From: Gardnerella vaginalis
GTDB taxonomy: Bacteria > Actinomycetota > Actinomycetes > Actinomycetales > Bifidobacteriaceae
NCBI RefSeq assembly: GCF_001546455.1
Contig: NZ_KQ956802.1
Location: 2,712 to 66,711 of the forward strand
Direction of reading: 5' to 3'
DNA: 64,000 nucleotides
The first letter of the stretch is position 1, and each line of letters opens with the position of its first letter. The notes under the pieces were generated by a model. The model was not told the DNA's origin. It was given only the letters and a program-made list of their open reading frames with translations, and did no database searches. The position numbers and the translations under genes are program-made. Of this stretch, positions 7,687 to 17,437 are shown one piece after another.

Positions 7687-9956
7687 GTTAGCGTTACGGT
7701 TGTTGGGTTTCCGCTTTCGTCTAGAACTCTAACTTGAGACCCTGGAGCTGCGGATTGGAACCTAACAGTATGCATAAGATCGCCCAAAGGCGCAGAAATA
7801 TTAACTTTTAGCCCAAGCGATTCAAGTATTCTTTTAGCTTCGTTAGCGTTCTTATTGCGCACATCTGGCATTGTTATAGTCTTTGGTCCCTTAGAAACAA
7901 CCACATCGAGTTTATCTCCCCAATGTAGTTGCGCTCCCTTTTGCACGCTAGCGCTAATAATCTTGCCTTTTTCAACTTTGTCGTTAAACTCTTCGCTGTA
8001 GTTTGGAACGAGTTTTGCTTCGCCAAAGGCTTTGTCGGCCTCTTCTTTTGTAAGATTAACAACGTCTGGCATAGAAACAGGCATAGGACCCTTAGAAAGA
8101 ATCACGGTAATGTTTTTATTGTGATTCATTTGCATTCCAGGGGTTGGTGAAATTTCAACAACGCAACCCTTAGGGATTTCCAAAGAGTAAATGTCATCGC
8201 TCGATTTATGCGTAATAGAAGTAAATCCAGCCTTCTTTAAAGCTTTTATAGGATTTTTCCCTGCGCTAGAAGTTGGATCCATAATGTCTTCTGGAATAGT
8301 GGACTTGCGTATGCCTTTGGAAACAACAACTTTCAAGCGGCCATCATTGCGCTTAGAAACTTTACCGCCACTAAAATCTGGATTAGTGAAAATAATGTTT
8401 CCTTCGGGTATGTTGTCGCTAAAGTCTTTAGAAACGGAATAAGGAATATTAGATACTTTAAGCGTGCGCTCGTAATCTACCCAAGGAATGTTTGTTATTT
8501 TGCACGCACTCTGCGATGCGCATTCTTGCGTGCTTGGTTTTGGCAAAGACCAGTAGCTTCCAGGGCCTAAATAGTACCAGTACGCTCCAAATGCAGCTGC
8601 TGCTAAAACAATTGCCGCGCAGCTGGAAGATGCAATTACAATGTTTTTGCGCGTGTTTTTGCGCGTTTCTTTGCCGTTGCCGTCTGCATTATTAGACTTA
8701 TTTCGTTTAGCTTTTAAACGTTCACTAATAAATTGCGGAGCGCGCATTGTAACAGTGAGCATATTACTGTCGTTAAAGTCTTCAAGCGGATTGCTGTTTG
8801 TTGAAGTTGTTGAAGTTGAATAGTTTGAAGATTCCTCACCAAAATCGAAGCTCTTTGTTTCTAAGGCTTGAGTGGCATTAATATCGGTTGTTTTATCAAT
8901 ATCCGCAGTCTTATCTATATCTGCAGTTTTATTTAGCACTTCTTCGTTTTCTAAAGAGTTAAGGTTATTAGCAAAGCTAGGAGGAAGTGGTATTTGAGAT
9001 TTTAGATTAGACTTTTTATCTTCAAACTTGCTTGCGATTATCGAGTCTTCAAGAGGTTGATTTTCATCGTTTGAATTTGCATCAAACTTATATTGCCATT
9101 CTTGTTCGCTTAATCCAGCGCAAATGCCTCTTAAAATGTTAAGCGCTTTATTGGCATCGGCTGGTCTTTTTTCCATTTCTCGAGCGGTAATAGCGCTAAG
9201 AAAATCAGCAACAGAAGAATTGATATCTTTGCAAACAGTTTTTATAGAAGGAGTATCTTCGTGAACATGCTTAAAAACAAGCGTTACGGGATTATCTGCG
9301 TTAAAAGGAACACGTCCAGCAAGCATTTCCCAAGCCATCATTCCTGCAGAATATAAATCTCCCTGCGGAGTTGCAAGATTCTTCTCAATCATTTCTGGTG
9401 CAAGGTATGCGGCCGTTCCAAGAAGAAGCCCTGTAGAAGAAAGAGTGGCTTGAGATACTGCTCGCGCAAGTCCAAAATCAGTGATTTGCACGTTTCCGCG
9501 GTCGTTAATCAAAATATTTTCTGGCTTAATATCTCTGTGAACAACGCCAGCAAGATGTGCGGATGCAAGACCGTCTAAAGTTTGAGCCAGCACGCGTAAA
9601 GTGTCTTTTACGCTAAAAGTGCCGTATTTGTTCATCTCGTATCTAAGATTTACGCCATGAACATATTCCATAACTAAGTAGTCAAGTCCTTCAAATTCGC
9701 CAGTATCGTAGACTTGAACAATATGCGGATTTGCGATTGCAGCAGCAGAAGTTGCTTCTCTGCGGAACCTTGCAATAAATTGTTCTCGGTGGATTCCCTG
9801 AGCAAGTTGCGTATGCATGATTTTAAGCGCAACAGGGCGATTAAGACGCTCATCTTGCGCTTGATAAACAGTGGCCATGCCACCTTCTGCTATCTTTTTA
9901 ACTATGCGATAGCGATTTTCAATACACATTCCTGGTTGCGCTTGAACTTCACTCAT
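7677..9956 (-). CDS. pknB: PASTA-domain serine/threonine protein kinase
   Basis: A 759-residue membrane receptor kinase of the PknB type, which senses cell-wall fragments and phosphorylates division and wall-synthesis proteins. Kinase domain about 15-280: glycine loop EGGMATVY, Lys in VALKIM (about 45), catalytic HRDIKPEN (140-147) and DFG (160-162). A low-complexity juxtamembrane stretch includes a threefold (K)TADID-like repeat. One transmembrane helix lies at about 440-463, followed by about four extracellular PASTA repeats (motifs such as MPDVVNLTKEEADKAF and MPDVRNKNANEAKRILESLG). Neighbouring polyprenyl synthetase and rpoD are the usual actinobacterial context. Symbol by family; paralogues could exist elsewhere. 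Confidence 0.92.
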   Translation of the reverse strand: MSEVQAQPGMCIENRYRIVKKIAEGGMATVYQAQDERLNRPVALKIMHTQLAQGIHREQFIARFRREATSAAAIANPHIVQVYDTGEFEGLDYLVMEYVHGVNLRYEMNKYGTFSVKDTLRVLAQTLDGLASAHLAGVVHRDIKPENILINDRGNVQITDFGLARAVSQATLSSTGLLLGTAAYLAPEMIEKNLATPQGDLYSAGMMAWEMLAGRVPFNADNPVTLVFKHVHEDTPSIKTVCKDINSSVADFLSAITAREMEKRPADANKALNILRGICAGLSEQEWQYKFDANSNDENQPLEDSIIASKFEDKKSNLKSQIPLPPSFANNLNSLENEEVLNKTADIDKTADIDKTTDINATQALETKSFDFGEESSNYSTSTTSTNSNPLEDFNDSNMLTVTMRAPQFISERLKAKRNKSNNADGNGKETRKNTRKNIVIASSSCAAIVLAAAAFGAYWYYLGPGSYWSLPKPSTQECASQSACKITNIPWVDYERTLKVSNIPYSVSKDFSDNIPEGNIIFTNPDFSGGKVSKRNDGRLKVVVSKGIRKSTIPEDIMDPTSSAGKNPIKALKKAGFTSITHKSSDDIYSLEIPKGCVVEISPTPGMQMNHNKNITVILSKGPMPVSMPDVVNLTKEEADKAFGEAKLVPNYSEEFNDKVEKGKIISASVQKGAQLHWGDKLDVVVSKGPKTITMPDVRNKNANEAKRILESLGLKVNISAPLGDLMHTVRFQSAAPGSQVRVLDESGNPTTVTLTII

Positions 9957-10039
9957 GTAGTAAATCCCTTATACGCGTATTAAAACCCACTACTTAAAAG
10001 TGTACAGGTAATACAGTAAAGAATAGTCTTAATTTATAC

Positions 10040-11140
10040 TTATTGCCATTCTTTAGGTATAAACATGTTAGAAATATTTCTAAGAATGACTTTGCTATTG
10101 GCGTTTAGCGTGCTGTTGCTTATTTTTTCTTGCGATTTAACCCAAAGATTATGAATGCGTTCTTTAGACTTACTTATAGCGCCGCTTTTGTTGTAAATAT
10201 CAATGATTCTTTTAACATCATCTTCATTTCTGCTGCTAGAAGTGTATGCGTTTATAAGGAAGAGCTTATCTTCGGGAGTGCAAAGTTCTAATGCGTCTGC
10301 TAAAAGAACAGCACGTTTTCCTTCTTTAATATCTCCTCCAATCGGCTTTCCAGTGTGAGCAGAATCCGAAACAATATCTAAAAGATCGTCTGCAAGTTGG
10401 AATGCAATTCCCAAGGGGTCGCCAATCTGGTTTGCTAAGTCTATTGCATAATCTTTTTGCATTCCAGCAGCTAAAAATCCTAGAGAAAGAGGTGCAATAG
10501 TTGTGTAGCTTGCGGTTTTCCACCTAAAAACGTTTATGGAAGATTCGGCAAGTTTTTGTGGATTATCTAGGCTCATCATCTCGATTGAAAGATCTAGAAT
10601 TTGGCCAATTCCAACGTTTTTTTGCATGTTTGCAAACTCGCATAAAACCTCATGCGGATTTTGAAGATTTTCGCACGCTTTTCTAGATATATCGAAGCTT
10701 TGAGACGCTAGAATATCTCCAAGCATTAATCCAAGCCCAGTTCCAATATGCTGGCTGTTTGTTGCTTTAGACAACGCGCAATAAGCGCTTGGTTTTCCTC
10801 GCCTTAAAGCGGATTCGTCGATTATATCGTCGTGAACAAGTGCTGCCGTTTGAAATACTTCTAAAGCACAAGCAAGGTTTAACATTGCGCTTTTTGAGTC
10901 ATTGGAAAAGTGGCCATTGTTCTCTTTACTGCTCTCTTTGGCTGCGTCAAAAGCCTTTAAAGCTAATAATGCTCTAAGTCGTTTTCCGCCTTGGCTAGAC
11001 AAAATAGCCTGAGATACAACGCTTTTAAGTGTTTCGCTGCAATTAGAAATAAGATTTTTACAAGCTAAAGAGTCAAATTGATTATAAATTAATTCGCTTA
11101 TACGCGTATCAATGCATGACCTTTGAGAATCTAAACTCAT
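10040..11140 (-). CDS. Polyprenyl (geranylgeranyl-type) diphosphate synthase
   Basis: A 366-residue trans-isoprenyl diphosphate synthase that condenses isopentenyl diphosphate with an allylic diphosphate to make the lipid precursor for quinones or wall carriers. The substrate-binding motif GGKRLR is at about 51-56, the first Asp-rich motif DDIID at 104-108 (HDDIIDESALRRG) and the second DDLLD at about 248-252 in QLADDLLDIVSD. Chain length cannot be settled by eye. It lies downstream of the next core genes' divergent promoter and upstream of the kinase on the same strand, so the two may be co-transcribed across an 83-bp gap. Confidence 0.88.
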   Translation of the reverse strand: MSLDSQRSCIDTRISELIYNQFDSLACKNLISNCSETLKSVVSQAILSSQGGKRLRALLALKAFDAAKESSKENNGHFSNDSKSAMLNLACALEVFQTAALVHDDIIDESALRRGKPSAYCALSKATNSQHIGTGLGLMLGDILASQSFDISRKACENLQNPHEVLCEFANMQKNVGIGQILDLSIEMMSLDNPQKLAESSINVFRWKTASYTTIAPLSLGFLAAGMQKDYAIDLANQIGDPLGIAFQLADDLLDIVSDSAHTGKPIGGDIKEGKRAVLLADALELCTPEDKLFLINAYTSSSRNEDDVKRIIDIYNKSGAISKSKERIHNLWVKSQEKISNSTLNANSKVILRNISNMFIPKEWQ

Positions 11141-11295
11141 ATTTACGAGTTATCCACATGCCTTAGACATTATAAATCGAGTATTTTCTAGGATTTATAG
11201 CCTTTAACCACATTGCTTAATTTTTATTGCATTATTGTTTGCGTGCTGCAAAACTCTTATTTACAAATTTAAAAACACAAAAGTAAGGAGGAATT

Positions 11296-12234
11296 ATGGA
11301 AACAATAAATGGCGAAATAATAGACAATGAGTTAGAAGATACACATTTTTTTGAAAACAAAGAGCATGAATATTCAACTCTTAAAGAGATGACAAATCTA
11401 TATGCTGCTAGCATGATTTGCTGCGATTCCGAAGACTATTTTGCTGTGAGTAATGTTGCTGGAAAAAGTATAGAGAAGGTGAATCTTAGTTATCTTCCAA
11501 AAGAGTGCGTAGCAGTTTTAGACATTCCTAAAGATTATGTTAACAATCATCATGGTTACAACGATGATTGGATTAAAAATCTTAGAGTGTTGGCAAAAGA
11601 CTTTTTTGAAAAATACATTGATTATATAAATAGGGATTTAGATGTTAGAGGGAAATCAGAAGTATTTTCGGCTTTTGATATTTTTGTAAATCAATCAATA
11701 AGAAACTGGCATAATATGATTTCCAAAAAAGACGGAAACATTGTAGGCTACGACCTTATAATGCTTCCGATTGCAATGTTTGACAACATTAACGTTCGAG
11801 ACACGCTGCTTGTATCTTTATTGGATTCTAAAGGTGAATATTACGATATTGATTCTTTGCTTTCTCTAGCCTTAGAGCCTAGAACAAAAGAGATGTCTAA
11901 AGCTTTAAGGCATTTTCTAGAAGAAAAGTTTAATGAAGAACATGAGCTTCCCGATATTTGCAAAGCTCTAGACGCGGTAAATCTGTTGAAGGCAGTGGCT
12001 TGTGTTGTAGATGGAATTCCAGAGTTAAAAGTGCAAGTTTACGCTCTAATGTGCTATATAAGCTGGTGGTTTAAGCTGGGAGACGTTGAAAAATATGTTG
12101 AAATGGCATTAGACATAGATCCAGATTGTTCTATGGCTAGAATTGTTTATAACGCTTATAGCAATCATGTAGAGCCAGCTTGGTGTAAAAACTTTAACGA
12201 TTTTCAAGAAAAAACAAAGAAAAATCGTACATAA
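11296..12234 (+). CDS. DUF4192 family protein
   Basis: A 312-residue cytosolic protein of the actinobacterial DUF4192 family, which sits next to the principal sigma factor gene in many genomes. Supporting signs are the RDTLLVSLLD segment (about 178-187) and the C-terminal half built like a small helical repeat: CYISWWFKLGDVEKYVEMAL, then DIDPDCSMARI, ending EPAWCKNF. These match the family's WW-x-gDg, AL-x-DP and P-x-W pattern. TAAGGAGG precedes the ATG by 6 nt. Function unknown; synteny with rpoD is the main clue. Confidence 0.8.
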   Translation: METINGEIIDNELEDTHFFENKEHEYSTLKEMTNLYAASMICCDSEDYFAVSNVAGKSIEKVNLSYLPKECVAVLDIPKDYVNNHHGYNDDWIKNLRVLAKDFFEKYIDYINRDLDVRGKSEVFSAFDIFVNQSIRNWHNMISKKDGNIVGYDLIMLPIAMFDNINVRDTLLVSLLDSKGEYYDIDSLLSLALEPRTKEMSKALRHFLEEKFNEEHELPDICKALDAVNLLKAVACVVDGIPELKVQVYALMCYISWWFKLGDVEKYVEMALDIDPDCSMARIVYNAYSNHVEPAWCKNFNDFQEKTKKNRT

Positions 12235-12284
12235 AGAAAGAATCGTCCTTAGAAGATGATTAACTTCTTAAAGAAAAGTTGCCC

Positions 12285-12313
12285 TTGCCATAACTATGCC
12301 TTTGTGGTATAGT
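12285..12313 (+). promoter_or_regulatory. Promoter of rpoD
   Basis: TTGCCA (12285-12290) and TATAGT (12308-12313) are 17 bp apart, close to the vegetative consensus. A related direct repeat (GCCTTTAGGGTATAGC) follows about 24 bp downstream of the GCCTTTGTGGTATAGT segment that includes the -10 box. This may give a second, tandem start. Confidence 0.65.
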
Positions 12314-12397
12314 AGAGTGCCTTTAGGGTATAGCAAAATTAAATGCCTAATTTGGCAGATTACTTTGTGCTAGCGGGGAATCTACAGGAGGAAAAGT

Positions 12398-13711
12398 TTG
12401 GCGAGCAAAGATAAAGCGATTGTCGATTCCAAGACGAGCAAAGAAGAACAGCAGGACTTTAAAATGGCAGAAGATGTTGATGCTCAAGATGTTGATGTAG
12501 ACGTTGATGTTGATGCGCCAATGGATCCAGACGAAGACCACATGGATTTAGAAGATGAAGATTTTGATGAAATCCACGATGATCTTGATGTAGACGATGT
12601 AGACAACTTGGACGACGTTGACGACATTAATAATCTAGACGATATTTCCGAAGAAGATAGCGAAGATAGCGAAGAAAACAAGCCAGAAGCTCCGCAAGTT
12701 CCACAAGCTAAAGGTGCTTTTATTGTTCGAGATGATGACGATGACGATAATCTAACTCCTTCTGGGAATCCAAAGCGTCGCGTAATCGCTACAGGAGCTA
12801 CTGCAGATCCTGTTAAGGATTATTTAAAGCAGATTGGTCGCGTGAGCCTGCTTAATGCCGAGCAAGAGGTTGATTTGTCGGAGAGAATTGAGGCTGGCTT
12901 GTATGCTCAGCATTTGCTCGACACTCAAATCGATCAAATGGAATTTAAGCGCAAGCGTGAGTTAAAGTGGGCTGCAGCAGACGGTAAGAAAGCTAAGGAT
13001 CATCTTCTTGAAGCAAACCTTCGTCTTGTTGTTTCTCTTGCTAAAAGGTATACAGGCAGGGGCATGCTTTTCCTTGATTTAATTCAGGAAGGCAACCTTG
13101 GCTTAATTCGTGCTGTAGAAAAGTTCGATTGGAAGAAGGGCTTTAAGTTCTCAACTTATGCAACGTGGTGGATTCGCCAGGCCATTACTCGCGCTATGGC
13201 AGACCAGGCTCGTACAATTCGAGTTCCAGTGCATATGGTGGAAGTTATTAATAAGCTTTCTAGAGTTCAGCGTCAAATGCTCCAAGACTTGGGTCGCGAG
13301 CCTACGCCAGACGAGCTTGCGCGCGAGCTTGATATGCCTGTAGAAAAAGTGCAAGAAGTTCAAAAGTATGGTCGTGAGCCTATCTCTTTGCATACTCCTT
13401 TGGGTGAAGATGGCGATTCCGAGTTTGGTGATTTAATTGAAGATACCGATGCAATTGCACCTTCGGATGCAGTAGCTTTCTCGCTTCTTCAAGAGCAGTT
13501 TAAGCAGGTTTTGGAAACATTGGCTCCTAGAGAAGCTGGTGTTATTAAAATGCGTTACGGCTTGGAAGATGGCCAGCCTAAGACTTTGGACGATATTGGG
13601 CGCGTGTATGGAGTTACTCGCGAACGCATTCGCCAGATTGAGTCTAAGACTATGTCTAAGTTGCGTCATCCATCTAGATCGCAGACTTTGCGTGACTTCT
13701 TAGATCAGTGA
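12398..13711 (+). CDS. rpoD: Principal RNA polymerase sigma factor
   Basis: A 437-residue sigma-70 group 1 factor (HrdB/SigA type) that directs RNA polymerase to housekeeping promoters. After a very acidic N-terminal extension (residues about 25-90, runs of Asp) come region 1.2 ([11 protein letters not shown]), region 2 ([18 protein letters not shown], then [13 protein letters not shown], the strand-opening and -10 reading part), region 3, and the region 4 helix-turn-helix [20 protein letters not shown]. The TTG start is backed by AGGAGG 7 nt upstream. A 60-bp gap leads to parE on the same strand. Confidence 0.95.
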   Translation: MASKDKAIVDSKTSKEEQQDFKMAEDVDAQDVDVDVDVDAPMDPDEDHMDLEDEDFDEIHDDLDVDDVDNLDDVDDINNLDDISEEDSEDSEENKPEAPQVPQAKGAFIVRDDDDDDNLTPSGNPKRRVIATGATADPVKDYLKQIGRVSLLNAEQEVDLSERIEAGLYAQHLLDTQIDQMEFKRKRELKWAAADGKKAKDHLLEANLRLVVSLAKRYTGRGMLFLDLIQEGNLGLIRAVEKFDWKKGFKFSTYATWWIRQAITRAMADQARTIRVPVHMVEVINKLSRVQRQMLQDLGREPTPDELARELDMPVEKVQEVQKYGREPISLHTPLGEDGDSEFGDLIEDTDAIAPSDAVAFSLLQEQFKQVLETLAPREAGVIKMRYGLEDGQPKTLDDIGRVYGVTRERIRQIESKTMSKLRHPSRSQTLRDFLDQ

Positions 13712-13771
13712 TTTGCTGCAGCTGCGCTTTAGTAGCTTTAAGCTTTAATTGTTGTTGAATAAGGGGTAAAA

Positions 13772-16138
13772 GTGGCTTCTCTTAAAGAGCAAGAGCAATA
13801 TGATGCCGATAGTTTAACCGTGCTAGAAGGCTTGGATGCTGTTCGTAAGCGCCCAGGTATGTATATTGGCACTACCGACAGCCAGGGATTAATGCATTGC
13901 CTTTGGGAGATTATTGATAATGCGGTTGACGAGGCTTTAGCTGGTGCTTGCAATCATATTATTGTTACTCTTCACAACGATGGATCTATTGAAGTTGCAG
14001 ATAATGGTCGCGGTATTCCAGTAGATGTAGAGCCAAAAACAAAGCTTACAGGCGTTGAAGTTGTTTTAACTAAGCTTCATGCTGGAGCAAAGTTTGGTAA
14101 CGCTTCGTATAATGCTGCAGGCGGCTTGCATGGCGTTGGCTCTTCTGTTGTAAACGCGTTGAGCTTGCGATTAGATGTAGAAGTAGATAGAGACGGTAAA
14201 ACGCATCACATGGCGTTCCATCAGGGGCATCCTGGTGTGTATAGCGATGCAGATCCAGCAAATCCATCTCCTGCTTCTCCTTTTAAGCGTACGCGTAAAA
14301 ACAAGCCTACCGAACTTGAGATTATTGGTACTGTTTCTCCAAAAACTACTGGTACTCGAGTTCGATATTGGGCGGATCCTGAGATTTTTAATTCAACGGC
14401 TCGCTTTAGTTACGAACAGCTGATTGACCGAGTTCGTCAAACCAGTTTTTTGGTTCCAGGCTTAAAAATTACTGTTATTGATGAGCATGTACCAGAAGGC
14501 GAATCTGCAAATATTGAAGAAATTGATTCTCCAGAAGGCGTTATTGCGGAAGATAATAATATTCTTGAGAATCAGTACGAAAATGATGACGAATCTAATA
14601 CAGAAGAACTCGAGTCTGAGTCCACGTTGGTAAATAATGATGAGTCTGAGACCGATTTTGATGACGACGATGAGTCTGATGAATCTGATGAATCCACTGC
14701 GCAATCTGTTGCCAATAGCGAATCTGCTAGAGAATTGCAAAATAATCATCACCCTAGAGTTGTTGAATTCTTGCACAATGGTGGAGTAAAAGATTTTGTT
14801 GACTTTCTTTCAAAAGGTCAAGCCATCTCCGATATTTGGCGAATTTCTGGCCAAGACACTTATATTGAAGAGACTCAAGCTGTTGATTCTGCAGGCGATT
14901 TGCATGCTCAGCAAGTAACGCGTAAGTGTGCTGTAGACATTGCAATGCGCTGGGTAAACGGCTACGATTCAACGATTGTTAGCTTTGTGAACGTTGTTGA
15001 AACACCTGGTGGTGGTATGCATGTTGACGGCTTTTTGCAAGGCTTGACTAAGCAAATCCGCAAGGCTGTCGAAGACAATGCTAGAAAACTTAAAGTCAAT
15101 CTTAAAGATTCAAACACTAAGATTGAGCGAGACGATATTCTAGCTGGAATGGTGGCTGTTGTAACAGTTCGCATAGCAGAGCCTCAATTCCAGGGTCAAA
15201 CCAAAGACGTGCTTGGAACAGCTCAAGTTAAGCCAATCGTTACAAAAATGACGGATTCTCAATTTGGGGATATGATTAGCGGGTCCAAGCGAGGATTAAA
15301 AGAGCAGTCTGCTAGAGTTTTAGAGAAAATTGTTTCCGAGATGCATGCGCGCATTCAAGCGCGTAAAACTAAGGAAGTTACTCGCAGAAAGAACGCTCTT
15401 GAGTCTGCTTCTATGCCGCCGAAGCTTTCTGATTGCCAGCCTGGAAACGACGATGTTGCAGAGCTTTTCATCGTGGAGGGCGATTCTGCACTCGGAACTG
15501 CAAAAGCTGCAAGAAACTCTGCTTTCCAGGCGCTTTTGCCAATACGCGGTAAGATCTTGAATGTTCAAAAAGCAAGTCTTGCGCAAATGCTTTCCAACAA
15601 AGAGTGTGCTGCAATTATTCAGGTTGTTGGAGCAGGGTCGGGAGCAAGTTTTGATATTTCGCAAGCGCGTTATAACAAGATTGTTATGATGACAGATGCA
15701 GATGTTGACGGCGCGCATATTCGTATTTTGCTGCTAACTCTGTTTTACCGTTATATGCGCCCACTTATTGAGCACGGCCACGTTTATGCTGCAGTGCCTC
15801 CGCTTCACAGGATTGCGCTCGCTGGAAAGCACAAAGGCGAGTATATTTACACGTATTCCGACGACGAATTGGCTGGAAAGCTTGATGATTTGCAAGTTAA
15901 GGGCATTGATTTTAACAGCGATATTCAGCGCTACAAGGGCTTAGGTGAGATGGATGCGGATCAGCTTGCAGACACCACTATGGACCCTAGAACGCGTATG
16001 TTAAGAAGGATTCGTATGGAAGATGCTCAGCAGGCGAGCGAGGTATTTGATTTGCTAATGGGCGATGACGTTCCGCCGCGAAAGCAGTTTATTGTTGATA
16101 ATGCAGACGACTTTGATCGCTCCAAAATCGATACCTGA
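13772..16138 (+). CDS. parE: DNA topoisomerase IV subunit B
   Basis: A 788-residue type IIA topoisomerase ATPase subunit. GHKL ATP site: EIIDNAVDEALAG (about 46), DNGRGIPV (about 77-84), GLHGVGSSVVNALS (about 117). Toprim domain: EGDSALG (about 569), DADVDGAH (about 640) and RYKGLGEM (about 719). ParE rather than GyrB is inferred from its place after rpoD with parC nearby, the actinobacterial pattern, while gyrB normally lies by dnaA. Odd feature: residues about 235-325 hold a strongly acidic, low-complexity insertion (many Asp/Glu/Ser) in the transducer region. The start is GTG with AAGGGG before it. It needs ParC to cut and decatenate chromosomes. Confidence 0.88.
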   Translation: MASLKEQEQYDADSLTVLEGLDAVRKRPGMYIGTTDSQGLMHCLWEIIDNAVDEALAGACNHIIVTLHNDGSIEVADNGRGIPVDVEPKTKLTGVEVVLTKLHAGAKFGNASYNAAGGLHGVGSSVVNALSLRLDVEVDRDGKTHHMAFHQGHPGVYSDADPANPSPASPFKRTRKNKPTELEIIGTVSPKTTGTRVRYWADPEIFNSTARFSYEQLIDRVRQTSFLVPGLKITVIDEHVPEGESANIEEIDSPEGVIAEDNNILENQYENDDESNTEELESESTLVNNDESETDFDDDDESDESDESTAQSVANSESARELQNNHHPRVVEFLHNGGVKDFVDFLSKGQAISDIWRISGQDTYIEETQAVDSAGDLHAQQVTRKCAVDIAMRWVNGYDSTIVSFVNVVETPGGGMHVDGFLQGLTKQIRKAVEDNARKLKVNLKDSNTKIERDDILAGMVAVVTVRIAEPQFQGQTKDVLGTAQVKPIVTKMTDSQFGDMISGSKRGLKEQSARVLEKIVSEMHARIQARKTKEVTRRKNALESASMPPKLSDCQPGNDDVAELFIVEGDSALGTAKAARNSAFQALLPIRGKILNVQKASLAQMLSNKECAAIIQVVGAGSGASFDISQARYNKIVMMTDADVDGAHIRILLLTLFYRYMRPLIEHGHVYAAVPPLHRIALAGKHKGEYIYTYSDDELAGKLDDLQVKGIDFNSDIQRYKGLGEMDADQLADTTMDPRTRMLRRIRMEDAQQASEVFDLLMGDDVPPRKQFIVDNADDFDRSKIDT

Positions 16139-16182
16139 TTTTTGCTTAAAAATAGTTTGTTGATAGGTGAAACTGGATTTAT

Positions 16183-16248
16183 ATTACTTACACATAAATT
16201 ACTTACACATAAATCCTACTGTTTAGTGAATTGCAGCAGTAGGATTTA
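16183..16248. terminator. 15-bp tandem repeat followed by a hairpin
   Basis: ATTACTTACACATAA is exactly duplicated (16183-16197, 16198-16212). It runs into a perfect 12-bp hairpin, TAAATCCTACTG (16210-16221) / CAGTAGGATTTA (16237-16248). It lies between the convergent parE and antitoxin genes. There is no T run, so termination is probable from position only. Confidence 0.55.
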
Positions 16249-16269
16249 TGCGTATCTTATGCTATTACG

Positions 16270-17379
16270 TTATTTTCTTGCAAACATGCTTTTTGCATAT
16301 TCGCTTATGTCGTCTGGGTTTATCATATTGTATTTTTCTTTTATTTTTGTGAAGTATTCGCCGATTATGTTTTTATTGATTATTTTATTTGATGAATCAT
16401 TAGTTTTTAGATTTCCGCGAGTAAGTATCCAAGGCTCTTCATGATGTGTGAATCTTTCAAGTTCTTTACCACTGTAGCAGCAAAGATTATCGATAACACT
16501 ATCACATACTGCTCTTTCGGTGGCAGATAGTGTGGTTGTTAGATCTGCTGTAAATAGTGTCACATCACTTTTTTGAACATGTTTGTAATCCGCTAATTTT
16601 TCTGATGATTTAATTCCTGATATTTCCTTGGTTGGTGAATCTATTGGATTAAAAATGTAGTTTTTATAGCGCAAATAGACGTCTTTATACACAGGTCCAT
16701 GAACCCATGCTTGACAATCGTCTGTAAATATAAACGACTTATAAAAAGCGAAATAAAAACCCTGAATGTAGTATAAGGATTTTTGCAAGGCCAGGGGAGT
16801 TATATCCTCACACTTTATAAGCAAGTATTGTATTACATTGTTTATTTTGTCACTCGACTTATTGCTATCAAAGTTATTGTTTGCAAAGTTATTTTGTAAT
16901 TCGCGTATTAGTTTTTGTGTTGCTTTATAGCTTTTTTCGTAGCTAAGTGCGGATTTCAGATTGTTCTTATTGCTGATTAATAATTGCAAGTAATATTCCG
17001 GATCATTATAAATGCGTAGCAAAATGTCAGAATATTGTTTTGAAGGAATATCTCCATCTGCAAATCTAGAAAATGTTTGTTCTCCCCAGCCGAGTAGCAG
17101 TGAAAGTGGCCGTTTACCTATTGAGTATTTAGTAGGTATTTCGTTGATTTCATCAAGAGGAATAATATTGTTTTCTTTACGATACTCGTCATACAATGCT
17201 CGAAGATTCGCGTCGATAATTTCTGGTACATATACGTAAGAACCGCATTCTTTACAGTGTGCTTCTGTGCCAGTGTAGGAATATTGTTTCCCTTTAATAG
17301 ATGCAGTCATTGGAATGGATTTTGTTGAGTACTCAACATCATTCCTGCACTCTTCGCAAAATGTTTTATTATCTTTCAT
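16270..17379 (-). CDS. MqsA-like zinc/HTH antitoxin with Panacea (SocA/DUF4065) domain
   Basis: A 369-residue, three-part protein. Residues 8-45 hold two CxxC pairs (CEEC and CKEC) as in the YgiT/MqsA zinc finger. Residues about 90-125 form a helix-turn-helix (LSLLLGWGEQTFSRFADGD). Residues about 180-330 match the Panacea/SocA domain: LLIKCEDITPLALQKSLYYI, then QAWVHGPVYKDVYLRY. Panacea domains are known as toxin-neutralising modules attached to varied antitoxins. It follows the toxin gene by 58 bp on the same strand, toxin first as in mqsRA. Expected role: repress the operon through the HTH and bind the MqsR-like toxin. AT-rich, so likely acquired. Confidence 0.8.
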   Translation of the reverse strand: MKDNKTFCEECRNDVEYSTKSIPMTASIKGKQYSYTGTEAHCKECGSYVYVPEIIDANLRALYDEYRKENNIIPLDEINEIPTKYSIGKRPLSLLLGWGEQTFSRFADGDIPSKQYSDILLRIYNDPEYYLQLLISNKNNLKSALSYEKSYKATQKLIRELQNNFANNNFDSNKSSDKINNVIQYLLIKCEDITPLALQKSLYYIQGFYFAFYKSFIFTDDCQAWVHGPVYKDVYLRYKNYIFNPIDSPTKEISGIKSSEKLADYKHVQKSDVTLFTADLTTTLSATERAVCDSVIDNLCCYSGKELERFTHHEEPWILTRGNLKTNDSSNKIINKNIIGEYFTKIKEKYNMINPDDISEYAKSMFARK

Positions 17380-17437
17380 TATGAGAGCCTTTTATTGAAA
17401 ATTAGCAGATTTATTATTTTTTGAGTTGTTTATTAGA

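Noticed and set aside
16142-16444. 100-codon ORF after parE
   Set aside because: It covers the tandem repeat and hairpin and runs antisense into the end of the MqsA-like gene; hydrophobic by chance.
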